Under the pieces are notes generated by a model, which saw only the letters and a list, made by a program, of their open reading frames with translations, was not told the DNA's origin and made no database searches. The translations under genes were made by a program, and so were the position numbers. Positions 1 to 11,094 of a stretch of DNA of 64,000 bases are shown here, in pieces (position 1 is the first letter of the stretch; each line of letters starts with the position of its first letter). Origin of the DNA: Fasciola hepatica (Eukaryota; Platyhelminthes; Trematoda; Plagiorchiida; Fasciolidae); contig CANUEZ040000208.1 in the NCBI GenBank assembly GCA_948099385.1, forward strand, positions 372,001 to 436,000. The letters are read 5' to 3'.

Positions 1-175
1 TTATTCGTGTCTGGGTCACTGCTAACCCAACGAACAACGAGTTTGCATTTGCAAGCGCTCATCTCATATTCATAGTCAGTAAGTAGTATGTGAACGTGTG
101 TGTGGACGACATTTTCGAGGAAGCACACGACCGGTTTGGCGGTTGTTGCCGCTCATCAGCTATGCGTACTCGGTA
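1..175. repeat. Conserved domain of the monomer (shown in M1), main part
   Basis: Positions 1-175, together with 286-317, are nearly unchanged across about 200 copies. The variants I found here are few and scattered: g7 to a (attcatg) in about eight monomers, c11 to t, c52 to a, changes at 82-83 (aggtag, aattag), c128 to t (cacatgacc), and a162 to t in two copies. All lengths are preserved except in the 48-50 kb indel cluster. The contrast with the variable domain is strong, although both parts belong to the same tandemly exchanging unit. This could reflect selection on a bound protein or chromatin structure, or a conversion bias. The sequence alone does not decide between them. Confidence 0.85.
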
Positions 176-285
176 CTCCTATGCCCACTCGTCTTCTGAC
201 TTGTACACTCCGATGATCTTCTATAATCACTAGGATCTAATTTGAAACGTCTCGAGTGTGAATGTACACTGTTGATTGAAGAGGC
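176..285. repeat. Variable domain of the monomer (shown in M1)
   Basis: Nearly all diversity of the array lies here, most strongly between 217 and 284. Recurrent states are 221-230 ctataatcac or ttatgttcaa; 237-240 ctaa, ctta or ccaa; 256/261 T/A (attgtgaa) or G/G (agtgtgga, which creates CTCGAG); 266-267 AT or CC; and 281-284 gagg, gtgg or gtgt (the last creates GTCGAC). The states are inherited in blocks but also recombined with each other. Lengths stay fixed even between haplotypes that differ at 11 of 25 bases, so they are alignable alleles of the same unit. Confidence 0.85.
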
Positions 286-317
286 GACAAATGAATGAGA
301 ATTGTCATTTCTCGTAG
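286..317. repeat. Conserved tail of the monomer with small dyad (shown in M1)
   Basis: Positions 286-317 are almost invariant and contain GAGAA (297-301) and TTCTC (309-313), inverted arms around a 7-base centre. The arms are disturbed in a few copies, for example the T-rich versions near 22,172 and 24,392. No factor is known to me for this site. Confidence 0.6.
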
Positions 318-634
318 TTATTCGTGTCTGTGTCACTGCTAACCCAACGAACAACGAGTTTGCATTTGCAAGCGCTCATCTCATATTCATAGTCAGTAAG
401 TAGTATGTGAACGTGTGTGTGGACGACATTTCCGAGGAAGCACACGACCGGTTTGGCGGTTGTTGCCGCTCATCAGCTATGCGTACTCGGTACACCTATG
501 CCCACTCGTCTTCTGACTTGTACACTCCGATGATCTTCTATAATCAATAGGATCTTATTTGAATCTGCTCGACTGTGAATGGAATAATTTTATCAGAGTG
601 CCGACAAATGAATGAGAATTGTCATTTCTCGTAG
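318..634. repeat. M2: first copy of the diverged distal haplotype
   Basis: From monomer position about 264 the sequence reads ggaataattttatcagag instead of the usual ggatactgttgattgaag. Over the 25-base window 264-288, 11 bases differ without any length change. The same haplotype recurs in M5 (1,269-1,585), M7 (1,903-2,219), M10 (2,854-3,170) and M11 (3,171-3,487) and nowhere else that I found. The flanking conserved domains are normal. Confidence 0.85.
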
Positions 635-1268
635 TTATTCGTGTCTGTGTCACTGCTAACCCAACGAACAACGAGTTTGCATTTGAAAGCGCTCATCTCA
701 TATTCATAGTCAGTAAGTAGTATGTGAACGTGTGTGTGGACGACATTTTCGAGGAAGCACACGACCGGTTTGGCGGTTGTTGCCGCTCATCAGCTATGCG
801 TACTCGGTACACCTATGCCCACTCGTCTTCTGACTTGTACACTCCGATGATCTTCTATAATCACTAGGATCTAATTTGAATCGTCTCGATTGTGAATGGA
901 TACTGTTGATTGAAGAGGCGACAAATGAATGAGAATTGTCATTTCTCGTAGTTATTCGTGTCTGGGTCACTGCTAACCCAACGAACAACGAGTTTGCATT
1001 TGCAAGCGCTCATCTCATATTCATAGTCAGTAAGTAGTATGTGAACGTGTGTGTGGACGACATTTTCGAGGAAGCACACGACCGGTTTGGCGGTTGTTGC
1101 CGCTCATCAGCTATGCGTACTCGGTACTCCTATGCCCACTCGTCTTCTGACTTGTACACTCCGATGATCTTTTATGTTCAATAGGATCTAATTTGAATCG
1201 TCTCGAGTGTGGATGGATACTGTTGATTGAAGAGGCGATAAATGAATGAGAATTGTCATTTCTCGTAG

Positions 1269-1585
1269 TTATTCGTGTTTGGGTCACTGCTAACCCAACG
1301 AACAACGAGTTTGCATTTGCATGCCCTCATCTCATATTCATAGTCAGTAAGTAGTATGTGAACGTGTGTGTGGACGACATTTTCGAGGAAGCACACGACC
1401 GGTTTGGCGGTTGTTGCCGCTCATCAGCTATGCGTACTCGGTACTCCTATGCCCACTCGTCTTCTGACTTGAACGCTCCGATGATCTTCTTTAATCACTA
1501 GGATCTTATTTGAATCTGCACGAGTGTGAGTGGAATAATTTTATCAGAGTGCCGACAAATGAATGAGAATTGTCATTTCTCGTAG
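1269..1585. repeat. M5: diverged distal haplotype copy with unusual substitutions
   Basis: Carries ggaataattttatcagag in the distal variable part, together with gcatgccctc at 1,318-1,327 where other copies have gcaagcgctc, and gaacgctcc at about 1,471 in place of tacactcc. The altered block removes the AGCGCT found in most monomers. Confidence 0.8.
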
Positions 1586-2853
1586 TTATTCGTGTCTGGG
1601 TCACTGCTAACCCAACGAACAACGAGTTTGCATTTGAAAGCGCTCATCTCATATTCATAGTCAGTAAGTAGTATGTGAACGTGTGTGTGGACGACATTTT
1701 CGAGGAAGCACATGACCGGTTTGGCGGTTGTTGCCGCTCATCAGCTATGCGTACTCGGTACTCCTATGCCCACTCGTCTTCTGACTTGTACACTCCGATG
1801 ATCTTCTATAATCACTAGGATCTAATTTCAATCGTCTCGATTGTGAATGGATACTGTTGATTGAAGAGGCGACAAATGAATGAGAATTGTCATTTCTCGT
1901 AGTTATTCGTGTCTGGGTCACTGCTAACCCAACGAACAACGAGTTTGCATTTGCAAGCGCTCATCTCATATTCATAGTCAGTAAGTAGTATGTGAACGTG
2001 TGTGTGGACGACATTTTCGAGGAAGCACACGACCGGTTTGGCGGTTGTTGCCGCTCATCAGCTATGCGTACTCGGTACTCCTATGCCCACTCGTCTTCTG
2101 ACTTGTACACTCCGATGATCTTTTATGTTCAATAGGATCTAATTTCAATCGTCTCGATTGTGAATGGAATAATTTTATCAGAGTGCCGACAAATGAATGA
2201 GAATTGTCATTTCTCGTAGTTATTCGTGTCTGGGTCACTGCTAACCCAACGAACAACGAGTTTGCATTTGCAAGCGCTCATCTCATATTCATAGTCAGTA
2301 AGTAGTATGTGAACGTGTGTGTGGACGACATTTTCGAGGAAGCACACGACCGGTTTGGCGGTTGTTGCCGCTCATCAGCTATGCGTACTCGGTACTCCTA
2401 TGCCCACTCGTCTTCTGACTTGAACGCTCCGATGATCTTCTTTAATCACTAGGATCTTATTTGAATCGTCTCGATTGTGAATGGATACTGTTGATTGAAG
2501 AGGCGACAAATGAATGATAATTGTCATTTCTCGTAGTTATTCGTGTCTGGGTCACTGCTAACCCAACGAACAACGAGTTTGCATTTGAAAGCGCTCATCT
2601 CATATTCATAGTCAGTAAGTAGTATGTGAACGTGTGTGTGGACGACATTTTCGAGGAAGCACACGACCGGTTTGGCGGTTGTTGCCGCTCATCAGCTATG
2701 CGTACTCGGTACTCCTATGCCCACTCGTCTTCTGACTTGAACGCTCCGATGATCTTCTTTAATCACTAGGATCTAATTTGAATCGTCTCGATTGTGAATG
2801 GATACTGTTGATTGAAGAGGCGACAAATGAATGATAATTGTCATTTCTCGTAG

Positions 2854-3487
2854 TTATTCGTGTCTGGGTCACTGCTAACCCAACGAACAACGAGTTTGCA
2901 TTTGCAAGCGCTCATCTCATATTCATAGTCAGTAAGTAGTATGTGAACGTGTGTGTGGACGACATTTTCGAGGAAGCACACGACCGGTTTGGCGGTTGTT
3001 GCCGCTCATCAGCTATGCGTACTCGGTACTCCTATGCCCACTCGTCTTCTGACTTGTACACTCCGATGATCTTCTATAATCAATAGGATCTTATTTGAAT
3101 CGTCTCGATTGTGAATGGAATAATTTTATCAGAGTGCCGACAAATGAATGAGAATTGTCATTTCTCGTAGTTATTCGTGTCTGTGTCACTGCTAACCCAA
3201 CGAACAACGAGTTTGCATTTGAAAGCGCTCATCTCATATTCATAGTCAGTAAGTAGTATGTGAACGTGTGTGTGGACGACATTTTCGAGGAAGCACACGA
3301 CCGGTTTGGCGGTTGTTGCCGCTCATCAGCTATGCGTACTCGGTACTCCTATGCCCACTCGTCTTCTGACTTGTACACTCCGATGATCTTCTATAATCAC
3401 TAGGATCTAATTTCAATCGTCTCGATTGTGAATGGAATAATTTTATCAGAGTGCCGACAAATGAATGAGAATTGTCATTTCTCGTAG
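2854..3487. repeat. M10-M11: adjacent copies of the diverged distal haplotype
   Basis: Two neighbouring monomers carry the aataattttatcagagtg haplotype but differ upstream: M10 has ctatttgaat with ctta239, M11 has atttcaatcg. The distal segment has therefore been joined to different proximal variable segments, a sign of exchange inside the variable domain. Confidence 0.75.
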
Positions 3488-5072
3488 TTATTCGTGTCTG
3501 TGTCACTGCTAACCCAACGAACAACGAGTTTGCATTTGAAAGCGCTCATCTCATATTCATAGTCAGTAATTAGTATGTGAACGTGTGTGTGGACGACATT
3601 TTCGAGGAAGCACACGACCGGTTTGGCGGTTGTTGCCGCTCATCAGCTATGCGTACTCGGTACTCCTATGCCCACTCGTCTTCTGACTTGTACACTCCGA
3701 TGATCTTCTATAATCACTAGGATCTAATTTCAATCGTCTCGATTGTGAATGGATACTGTTGATTGAAGAGGCGACAAATGAATGAGAATTGTCATTTCTC
3801 GTAGTTATTCGTGTCTGGGTCACTGCTAACCCAACGAACAACGAGTTTGCATTTGCAAGCGCTCATCTCATATTCATAGTCAGTAAGTAGTATGTGAACG
3901 TGTGTGTGGACGACATTTTCGAGGAAGCACACGACCGGTTTGGCGGTTGTTGCCGCTCATCAGCTATGCGTACTCGGTACTCCTATGCCCACTCGTCTTC
4001 TGACTTGTACACTCCGATGATCTTTTATGTTCAATAGGATCTTATTTGAATCGTCTCGATTGTGAATGGATACTGTTGATTGAAGAGGCGACAAATGAAT
4101 GAGAATTGTCATTTCTCGTAGTTATTCGTGTCTGGGTCACTGCTAACCCAACGAACAACGAGTTTGCATTTGCAAGCGCTCATCTCATATTCATAGTCAG
4201 TAAGTAGTATGTGAACGTGTGTGTGGACGTCATTTTCGAGGAAGCACACGACCGGTTTGGCGGTTGTTGCCGCTCATCAGCTATGCGTACTCGGTACACC
4301 TATGCCCACTCGTCTTCTGACTTGTACACTCCGATGATCTTCTATAATCACTAGGATCTAATTTGAATCGTCTCGAGTGTGGATGGATACTGTTGATTGA
4401 AGAGGCGACAAATGAATGAGAATTGTCATTTCTCGTAGTTATTCGTGTCTGGGTCACTGCTAACCCAACGAACAACGAGTTTGCATTTGCAAGCGCTCAT
4501 CTCATATTCATAGTCAGTAAGTAGTATGTGAACGTGTGTGTGGACGACATTTTCGAGGAAGCACACGACCGGTTTGGCGGTTGTTGCCGCTCATCAGCTA
4601 TGCGTACTCGGTACTCCTATGCCCACTCGTCTTCTGACTTGTACACTCCGATGATCTTTTATGTTCAATAGTATCTTATTTGAATCGTCTCGATTGTGAA
4701 TGGATACTGTTGATTGAAGAGGCGACAAATGAATGAGAATTGTCATTTTTCGTAGTTATTCGTGTCTGGGTCACTGCTAACCCAACGAACAACGAGTTTG
4801 CATTTGCAAGCGCTCATCTCATATTCATAGTCAGTAAGTAGTATGTGAACGTGTGTGTGGACGTCATTTTCGAGGAAGCACACGACCGGTTTGGCGGTTG
4901 TTGCCGCTCATCAGCTATGCGTACTCGGTACACCTATGCCCACTCGTCTTCTGACTTGTATTCTCCGATGATCTTCTATATTCACTAGGATCTAATTTGA
5001 ATCGTCTCGATTGTGAATGGATACTGTTGATTGAAGAGGCGACAAATGAATGAGAATTGTCATTTCTCGTAG

Positions 5073-5388
5073 TTATTCGTGTTTGGGTCACTGCTAACCC
5101 AACGAACAACGAGTTTGCATTTGCAAGCGCTCATCTCATATTCATAGTCAGTAAGTAGTATGTGAACGTGTGTGTGGACGACATTTTCGAGGAAGCACAC
5201 GACCGGTTTGGCGGTTGTTGCCGCTCATCAGCTATGCGTACTCGGTACACCTATGCCCACTCGTCTTCTGACTTGTACACTCCGATGATCTTTTATGTTC
5301 AATAGGATCTAATTTGAATCGTCTCGAGTGTGGATGGATACTGTTGATTGATAGGCGACAAATGAATGAGAATTGTCATTTCTCGTAG
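5073..5388. repeat. M17: 316-bp monomer with a complex deletion
   Basis: At about 5,348-5,354 the usual gattgaagaggcg reads gattgataggcg, which is one base lost plus one substitution. The identical change occurs in M137 near 43,386, 38 kb away. It shifts the array phase by -1. Confidence 0.9.
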
Positions 5389-8241
5389 TTATTCGTGTCT
5401 GGGTCACTGCTAACCCAACGAACAACGAGTTTGCATTTGCAAGCGCTCATCTCATATTCATAGTCAGTAAGTAGTATGTGAACGTGTGTGTGGACGACAT
5501 TTTCGAGGAAGCACACGACCGGTTTGGCGGTTGTTGCCGCTCATCAGCTATGCGTACTCGGTACTCCTATGCCCACTCGTCTTCTGACTTGTACACTCCG
5601 ATGATCTTCTATAATCAATAGGATCTAATTTGAATCGTCTCGAGTGTGGATGGATACTGTTGATTGAAGAGGCGACAAATTAATGAGAATTGTCATTTCT
5701 CGTAGTTATTCGTGTCTGGGTCACTGCTAACCCAACGAACAACGAGTTTGCATTTGCAAGCGCTCATCTCATATTCATAGTCAGTAAGTAGTATGTGAAC
5801 GTGTGTGTGGACGACATTTTCGAGGAAGCACACGACCGGTTTGGCGGTTGTTGCCGCTCATCAGCTATGCGTACTCGGTACTCCTATGCCCACTCGTCTT
5901 CTGACTTGTACACTCCGATGATCTTTTATGTTCAATAGGATCTAATTTGAAACGTCTTGAGTGTGGATGGATACTGTTGATTGAAGAGGCGACAAATGAA
6001 TGAGAATTGTCATTTCTCGTAGTTATTCGTGTCTGGGTCACTGCTAACCCAACGAACAACGAGTTTGCATTTGCAAGCGCTCATCTCATATTCATAGTCA
6101 GTAAGTAGTATGTGAACGTGTGTGTGAACGTCATTTTCGAGGAAGCACACGACCGGTTTGGCGGTTGTTGCCGCTCATCAGCTATGCGTACTCGGTACTC
6201 CTATGCCCACTCGTCTTCTGACTTGTACACTCCGATGATCTTTTATGTTCAATAGGATCTAATTTGAAACGTCTCGAGTGTGGATGGATACTGTTTATTG
6301 AAGAGGCGACAAATGAATGAGAATTGTCATTTCTCGTAGTTATTCGTGTCTGGGTCACTGCTAACCCAACGAACAACGAGTTTGCATTTGCAAGCGCTCA
6401 TCTCATATTCATAGTCAGTAAGTAGTATGTGAACGTGTGTGTGGACGACATTTTCGAGGAAGCACACGACCGGTTTGGCGGTTGTTGCCGCTCATCAGCT
6501 ATGCGTACTCGGTACTCCTATGCCCACTCGTCTTCTGACTTGTACACTCCGATGACCTTTTATGTTCAATAGGATCTAATTTGAATCGTCTCGAGTGTGG
6601 ATGGATACTGTTGATTGAAGTGTCGACAAATGAATGAGAATTGTCATTTCTCGTAGTTATTCGTGTCTGGGTCACTGCTAACCCAACGAACAACGAGTTT
6701 GCATTTGCAAGCGCTCATCTCATATTCATAGTCAGTAAGTAGTATGTGAACGTGTGTGTGGACGACATTTTCGAGGAAGCACACGACCGGTTTGGCGGTT
6801 GTTGCCGCTCATCAGCTATGCGTACTCGGTACTCCTATGCCCACTCGTCTTCTGACTTGTACACTCCGATGATCTTCTATAATCACTAGGATCTAATTTG
6901 AATCTACTCGATTGTGAATGGATACCGTTGATTGAAGAGGCGACAAATTAATGAGAATTGTCATTTCTCGTAGTTATTCGTGTCTGGGTCACTGCTAACC
7001 CAACGAACAACGAGTTTGCATTTGAAAGCGCTCATCTCATATTCATAGTCAGTAAGTAGTATGTGAACGTGTGTGTGGACGACATTTTTGAGGAAGCACA
7101 CGACCGGTTTGGCGGTTGTTGCCGCTCATCAGCTATGCGTACTCGGTACTCCTATGCCCACTCGTCTTCTGACTTGTACACTCCGATGATCTTTTATGTT
7201 CAATAGGATCTAATTTGAATCGTCTCGATTGTGAATGGATACTGTTGATTGAAGAGGCGACAAATGAATGAGAATTGTCATTTCTCGTAGTTATTCGTGT
7301 CTGGGTCACTGCTAACCCAACGAACAACGAGTTTGCATTTGCAAGCGCTCATCTCATATTCATAGTCAGTAAGTAGTATGTGAAGGTGTGTGTGAACGTC
7401 ATTTTCGAGGAAGCACACGACCGGTTTGGCGGTTGTTGCCGCTCATCAGCTATGCGTACTCGGTACTCCTATGCCCACTCGTCTTCTGACTTGTACACTC
7501 CGATGATCTTTTATGTTCAATAGGATCTAATTTGAAACGTCTCGAGTGTGGATGGATACTGTTGATTGAAGAGGCGACAAATGAATGAGAATTGTCATTT
7601 CTCGTAGTTATTCGTGTCTGGGTCACTGCTAACCCAACGAACAACGAGTTTGCATTTGCAAGCGCTCATCTCATATTCATAGTCAGTAAGTAGTATGTGA
7701 ACGTGTGTGTGGACGACATTTTCGAGGAAGCACACGACCGGTTTGGCGGTTGTTGCCGCTCATCAGCTATGCGTACTCGGTACTCCTATGCCCACTCGTC
7801 TTCTGACTTGTACACTCCGATGACCTTTTATGTTCAATAGGATCTAATTTGAATCGTCTCGAGTGTGGATGGATACTGTTGATTGAAGAGGCGAGAAATG
7901 AATGAGAATTGTCATTTCTCGTAGTTATTCGTGTCTGGGTCACTGCTAACCCAACGAACAACGAGTTTGCATTTGCAAGCGCTCATCTCATATTCATAGT
8001 CAGTAAGTAGTATGTGAACGTGTGTGTGGACGACATTTTCGAGGAAGCACACGACCGGTTTGGCGGTTGTTGCCGCTCATCAGCTATGCGTACTCGGTAC
8101 TCCTATGCCCACTCGTCTTCTGACTTGTATTCTCCGATGATCTTCTATATTCACTAGGATCTAATTTGAATCGTCTCGATTGTGAATGGATACTGTTGAT
8201 TGAAGAGGCGACAAATGAATGAGAATTGTCATTTCTCGTAG

Positions 8242-8558
8242 TTATTCGTGTCTGGGTCACTGCTAACCCAACGAACAACGAGTTTGCATTTGCAAGCGCT
8301 CATCTCATATTAATAGTCAGTAAGTAGTATGTGAACGTGTGTGTGGACGACATTTTCGAGGAAGCACACGACCGGTTTGGCGGTTGTTGCCGCTCATCAG
8401 CTATGCGTACTCGGTACTCCTATGCCCACTCGTCTTCTGACTTGTACACTCCGATGATCTTCTATAATCACTAGGAACTAATTTGAATCTACTCGAGAGT
8501 GAATGGATTATATTGATCGCAGACCCGACATATAAATTAGAATTGTCATTTCTCGTAG
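8242..8558. repeat. M27: monomer with a unique, strongly diverged variable domain
   Basis: Between about 8,474 and 8,540 the sequence departs from every other copy: ggaactaatt, ctactcgagagtg, ggattatattgatcgc, agacccgacatataaatt. Its conserved domain is normal and the length is still 317 bp. It looks like a surviving representative of an otherwise lost subfamily, or a variable segment imported from another array by conversion. Confidence 0.85.
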
Positions 8559-11094
8559 TTATTCGTGTCTGGGTCACTGCTAACCCAACGAACAACGAGT
8601 TTGCATTTGCAAGCGCTCATCTCATATTCATAGTCAGTAAGTAGTATGTGAACGTGTGTGTGGACGTCATTTTCGAGGAAGCACACGACCGGTTTGGCGG
8701 TTGTTGCCGCTCATCAGCTATGCGTACTCGGTACTCCCATGCCCTCTCGTCTTCTGACTTGTACACTCCGATGATCTTCTATAATCACTAGGATCTAATT
8801 TGAATCGTCTCGATTGTGAATGGATACTGTTGATTGAAGAGGCGACAAATGAATGAGAATTGTCATTTCTCGTAGTTATTCGTGTCTGGGTCACTGCTAA
8901 CCCAACGAACAACGAGTTTGCATTTGCAAGCGCTCATCTCATATTCATAGTCAGTAAGTAGTATGTGAACGTGTGTGTGGACGACATTTTCGAGGAAGCA
9001 CACGACCGGTTTGGCGGTTGTTGCCGCCCATCAGCTATGCGTACTCGGTACTCCTATGCCCACTCGTCTTCGGACTTGTACACTCCGATGATCTTCTATA
9101 ATCACTAGGATCTAATTTGAATCGTGTCGATTGTGAATGGATACTGTCGATTGAAGAGGCGACAAATGAATGAGAATTGTCATTTCTCGTAGTTATTCGT
9201 GTCTGGGTCACTGCTAACCCAACGAACAACGAGTTTGCATTTGCAAGCGCTCATCTCATATTCATAGTCAGTAAGTAGTATGTGAACGTGTGTGTGGACG
9301 ACATTTTCGAGGAAGCACACGACCGGTTTGGCGGTTGTTGCCGCTCATCAGCTATGCGTACTCGGTACTCCTATGCCCACTCGTCTTCTGACTTGTACAC
9401 TCCGATGATCTTTTATGTTCAATAGGATCTAATTTGAAACGTCTCGAGTGTGGATGGATACTGTTTATTGAAGAGGCGACAAATGAATGAGAATTGTCAT
9501 TTCTCGTAGTTATTCGTGTCTGGGTCACTGCTAACCCAACGAACAACGAGTTTGCATTTGCAAGCGCTCATCTCATATTCATAGTCAGTAAGTAGTATGT
9601 GAACGTGTGTGTGGACGACATTTTCGAGGAAGCACACGACCGGTTTGGCGGTTGTTGCCGCTCATCAGCTATGCGTACTCGGTACTCCTATGCCCACTCG
9701 TCTTCTGACTTGTACACTCCGATGACCTTTTATGTTCAATAGGATCTAATTTGAATCGTCTCGAGTGTGGATGGATACTGTTGATTGAAGAGGCGACAAA
9801 TGAATGAGAATTGTCATTTCTCGTAGTTATTCGTGTCTGGGTCACTGCTAACCCAACGAACAACGAGTTTGCATTTGCAAGCGCTCATCTCATATTCATA
9901 GTCAGTAAGTAGTATGTGAACGTGTGTGTGGACGACATTTTCGAGGAAGCACACGACCGGTTTGGCGGTTGTTGCCGCTCATCAGCTATGCGTACTCGGT
10001 ACTCCTATGCCCACTCGTCTTCTGACTTGTACACTCCGATGATCTTTTATGTTCAAAAGTATCTAATTTGAATCTTATCGAGTGTGGATGGATACTGTTT
10101 ATTGAAGAGGCGACAAATGAATGAGAATTGTCATTTCTCGTAGTTATTCGTGTCTGGGTCACTGCTAACCCAACGAACAACGAGTTTGCATTTGCAAGCG
10201 CTCATCTCATATTCATAGTCAGTAAGTAGTATGTGAACGTGTGTGTGGACGACATTTTCGAGGAAGCACACGACCGGTTTGGCGGTTGTTGCCGCTCATC
10301 AGCTATGCGTACTCGGTACTCCTATGCCCACTCGTCTTCTGACTTGTACACTCCGATGATCTTCTATAATCAATAGGATCTAATTTCAATCGTCTCGATT
10401 GTGAATGGATACTGTTGATTGAAGAGGCGACAAATGAATGAGAATTGTCATTTCTCGTAGTTATTCGTGTCTGGGTCACTGCTAACCCAACGAACAACGA
10501 GTTTGCATTTGCAAGCGCTCATCTCATATTCATAGTCAGTAAGTAGTATGTGAACGTGTGTGTGGACGACATTTTCGAGGAAGCACACGACCGGTTTGGC
10601 GGTTGTTGCCGCTCATCAGCTATGCGTACTCGGTACACCTATGCCCACTCGTCTTCTGACTTGTACACTCCGATGATCTTTTATGTTCAATGAGATCTAA
10701 TTTGAATCGTCTCGAGTGTGGATGGATACTGTTGATTGAAGAGGCGACAAATGAATGAGAATTGTCATTTCTCGTAGTTATTCGTGTCTGGGTCACTGCT
10801 AACCCAACGAACAACGAGTTTGCATTTGCAAGCGCTCATCTCATATTCATAGTCAGTAAGTAGTATGTGAACGTGTGTGTGGACGACATTTTCGAGGAAG
10901 CACACGACCGGTTTGGCGGTTGTTGCCGCTCATCAGCTATGCGTACTCGGTACACCTATGCCCACTCGTCTTCTGACTTGTACACTCCGATGACCTTTTA
11001 TGTTCAATAGGATCTAATTTGAATCGTCTCGAGTGTGGATGGATACTGTTGATTGAAGAGGCGACAAATGAATGAGAATTGTCATTTCTCGTAG

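Larger units (their letters stand above)
1..317. repeat. Representative monomer M1 (317 bp), phase reference
   Basis: This defines the numbering used throughout. The consensus is about 44.5% GC (68 C, 73 G) and has 19 CpG dinucleotides. Landmarks are ttattcg at 1, gcaagcgctc at 51 (contains AGCGCT), cgtgtgtgtgg at about 95, accggt at 130-135, gcggttgttgccgc at 139-152, two GATC sites at 215 and 234, and gagaattgtcatttctcg at 297-314. There is no obvious internal subrepeat, so 317 bp looks like the basic unit and not a dimer of a shorter one. M1 itself carries tgtacactg at the position where most copies read ggatactg. Confidence 0.95.
1..8558. repeat. Region 1: heterogeneous monomers M1-M27
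   Basis: This is the most diverse part of the array. It holds five monomers with a strongly different distal haplotype (aataattttatcagagtg), most of the ctta239 copies, several gaaagc copies (position 52 A), gtctgtgtc at the monomer start, aaattaatg copies (M18, M22), and the divergent M27. No stable higher-order period is visible. Greater heterogeneity is usual near satellite array edges, so the window may start closer to a boundary on this side, which is an inference. Confidence 0.7.

Noticed and set aside
22..28. CTAACCC, one telomere-like heptamer per monomer
   Set aside because: A single unit without tandem repetition gives no support for telomeric origin.
24..40. CENP-B box-like site on the minus strand (TTCGTTGG at 27-34)
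   Set aside because: The left half matches TTCGTTGG exactly, but the required A and CGGG of the right half are missing, so the essential core is incomplete.
221..227. TATA-like ctataat in one haplotype
   Set aside because: It is replaced by ttatgtt in a large share of monomers and has no associated start or coding region.
219..229. TTTTATGTTCA in ttatgttcaa-type monomers, 10 of 11 to the budding yeast ARS consensus
   Set aside because: The consensus is specific to budding yeasts, the site is absent from the alternative haplotype, and AT-rich 11-mers of this kind occur by chance.
238..250. B-box-like GATTCAAATTA on the minus strand (pol III promoter)
   Set aside because: Only 6 of 9 informative positions fit, no convincing A box is at a suitable distance, and the site lies in the variable domain. 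No tRNA or 5S rRNA sequence is recognisable.
1..317. Transposon or LTR origin of the monomer
   Set aside because: No terminal inverted repeats, target duplications, poly-A tail or transposase or polymerase similarity could be seen.
160..354. Recurrent 64-residue open frame on the minus strand in about four of five monomers
   Set aside because: It starts at TTG (352-354), not ATG, and ends at the TAG in the conserved block at 160-162. About 40 monomers break it by stops (for example ctta239, attcatg, aaattaatg) or by indels. Its variation follows the variable domain without regard to codons, and 317 is not a multiple of 3. It is a by-product of a conserved non-coding repeat.
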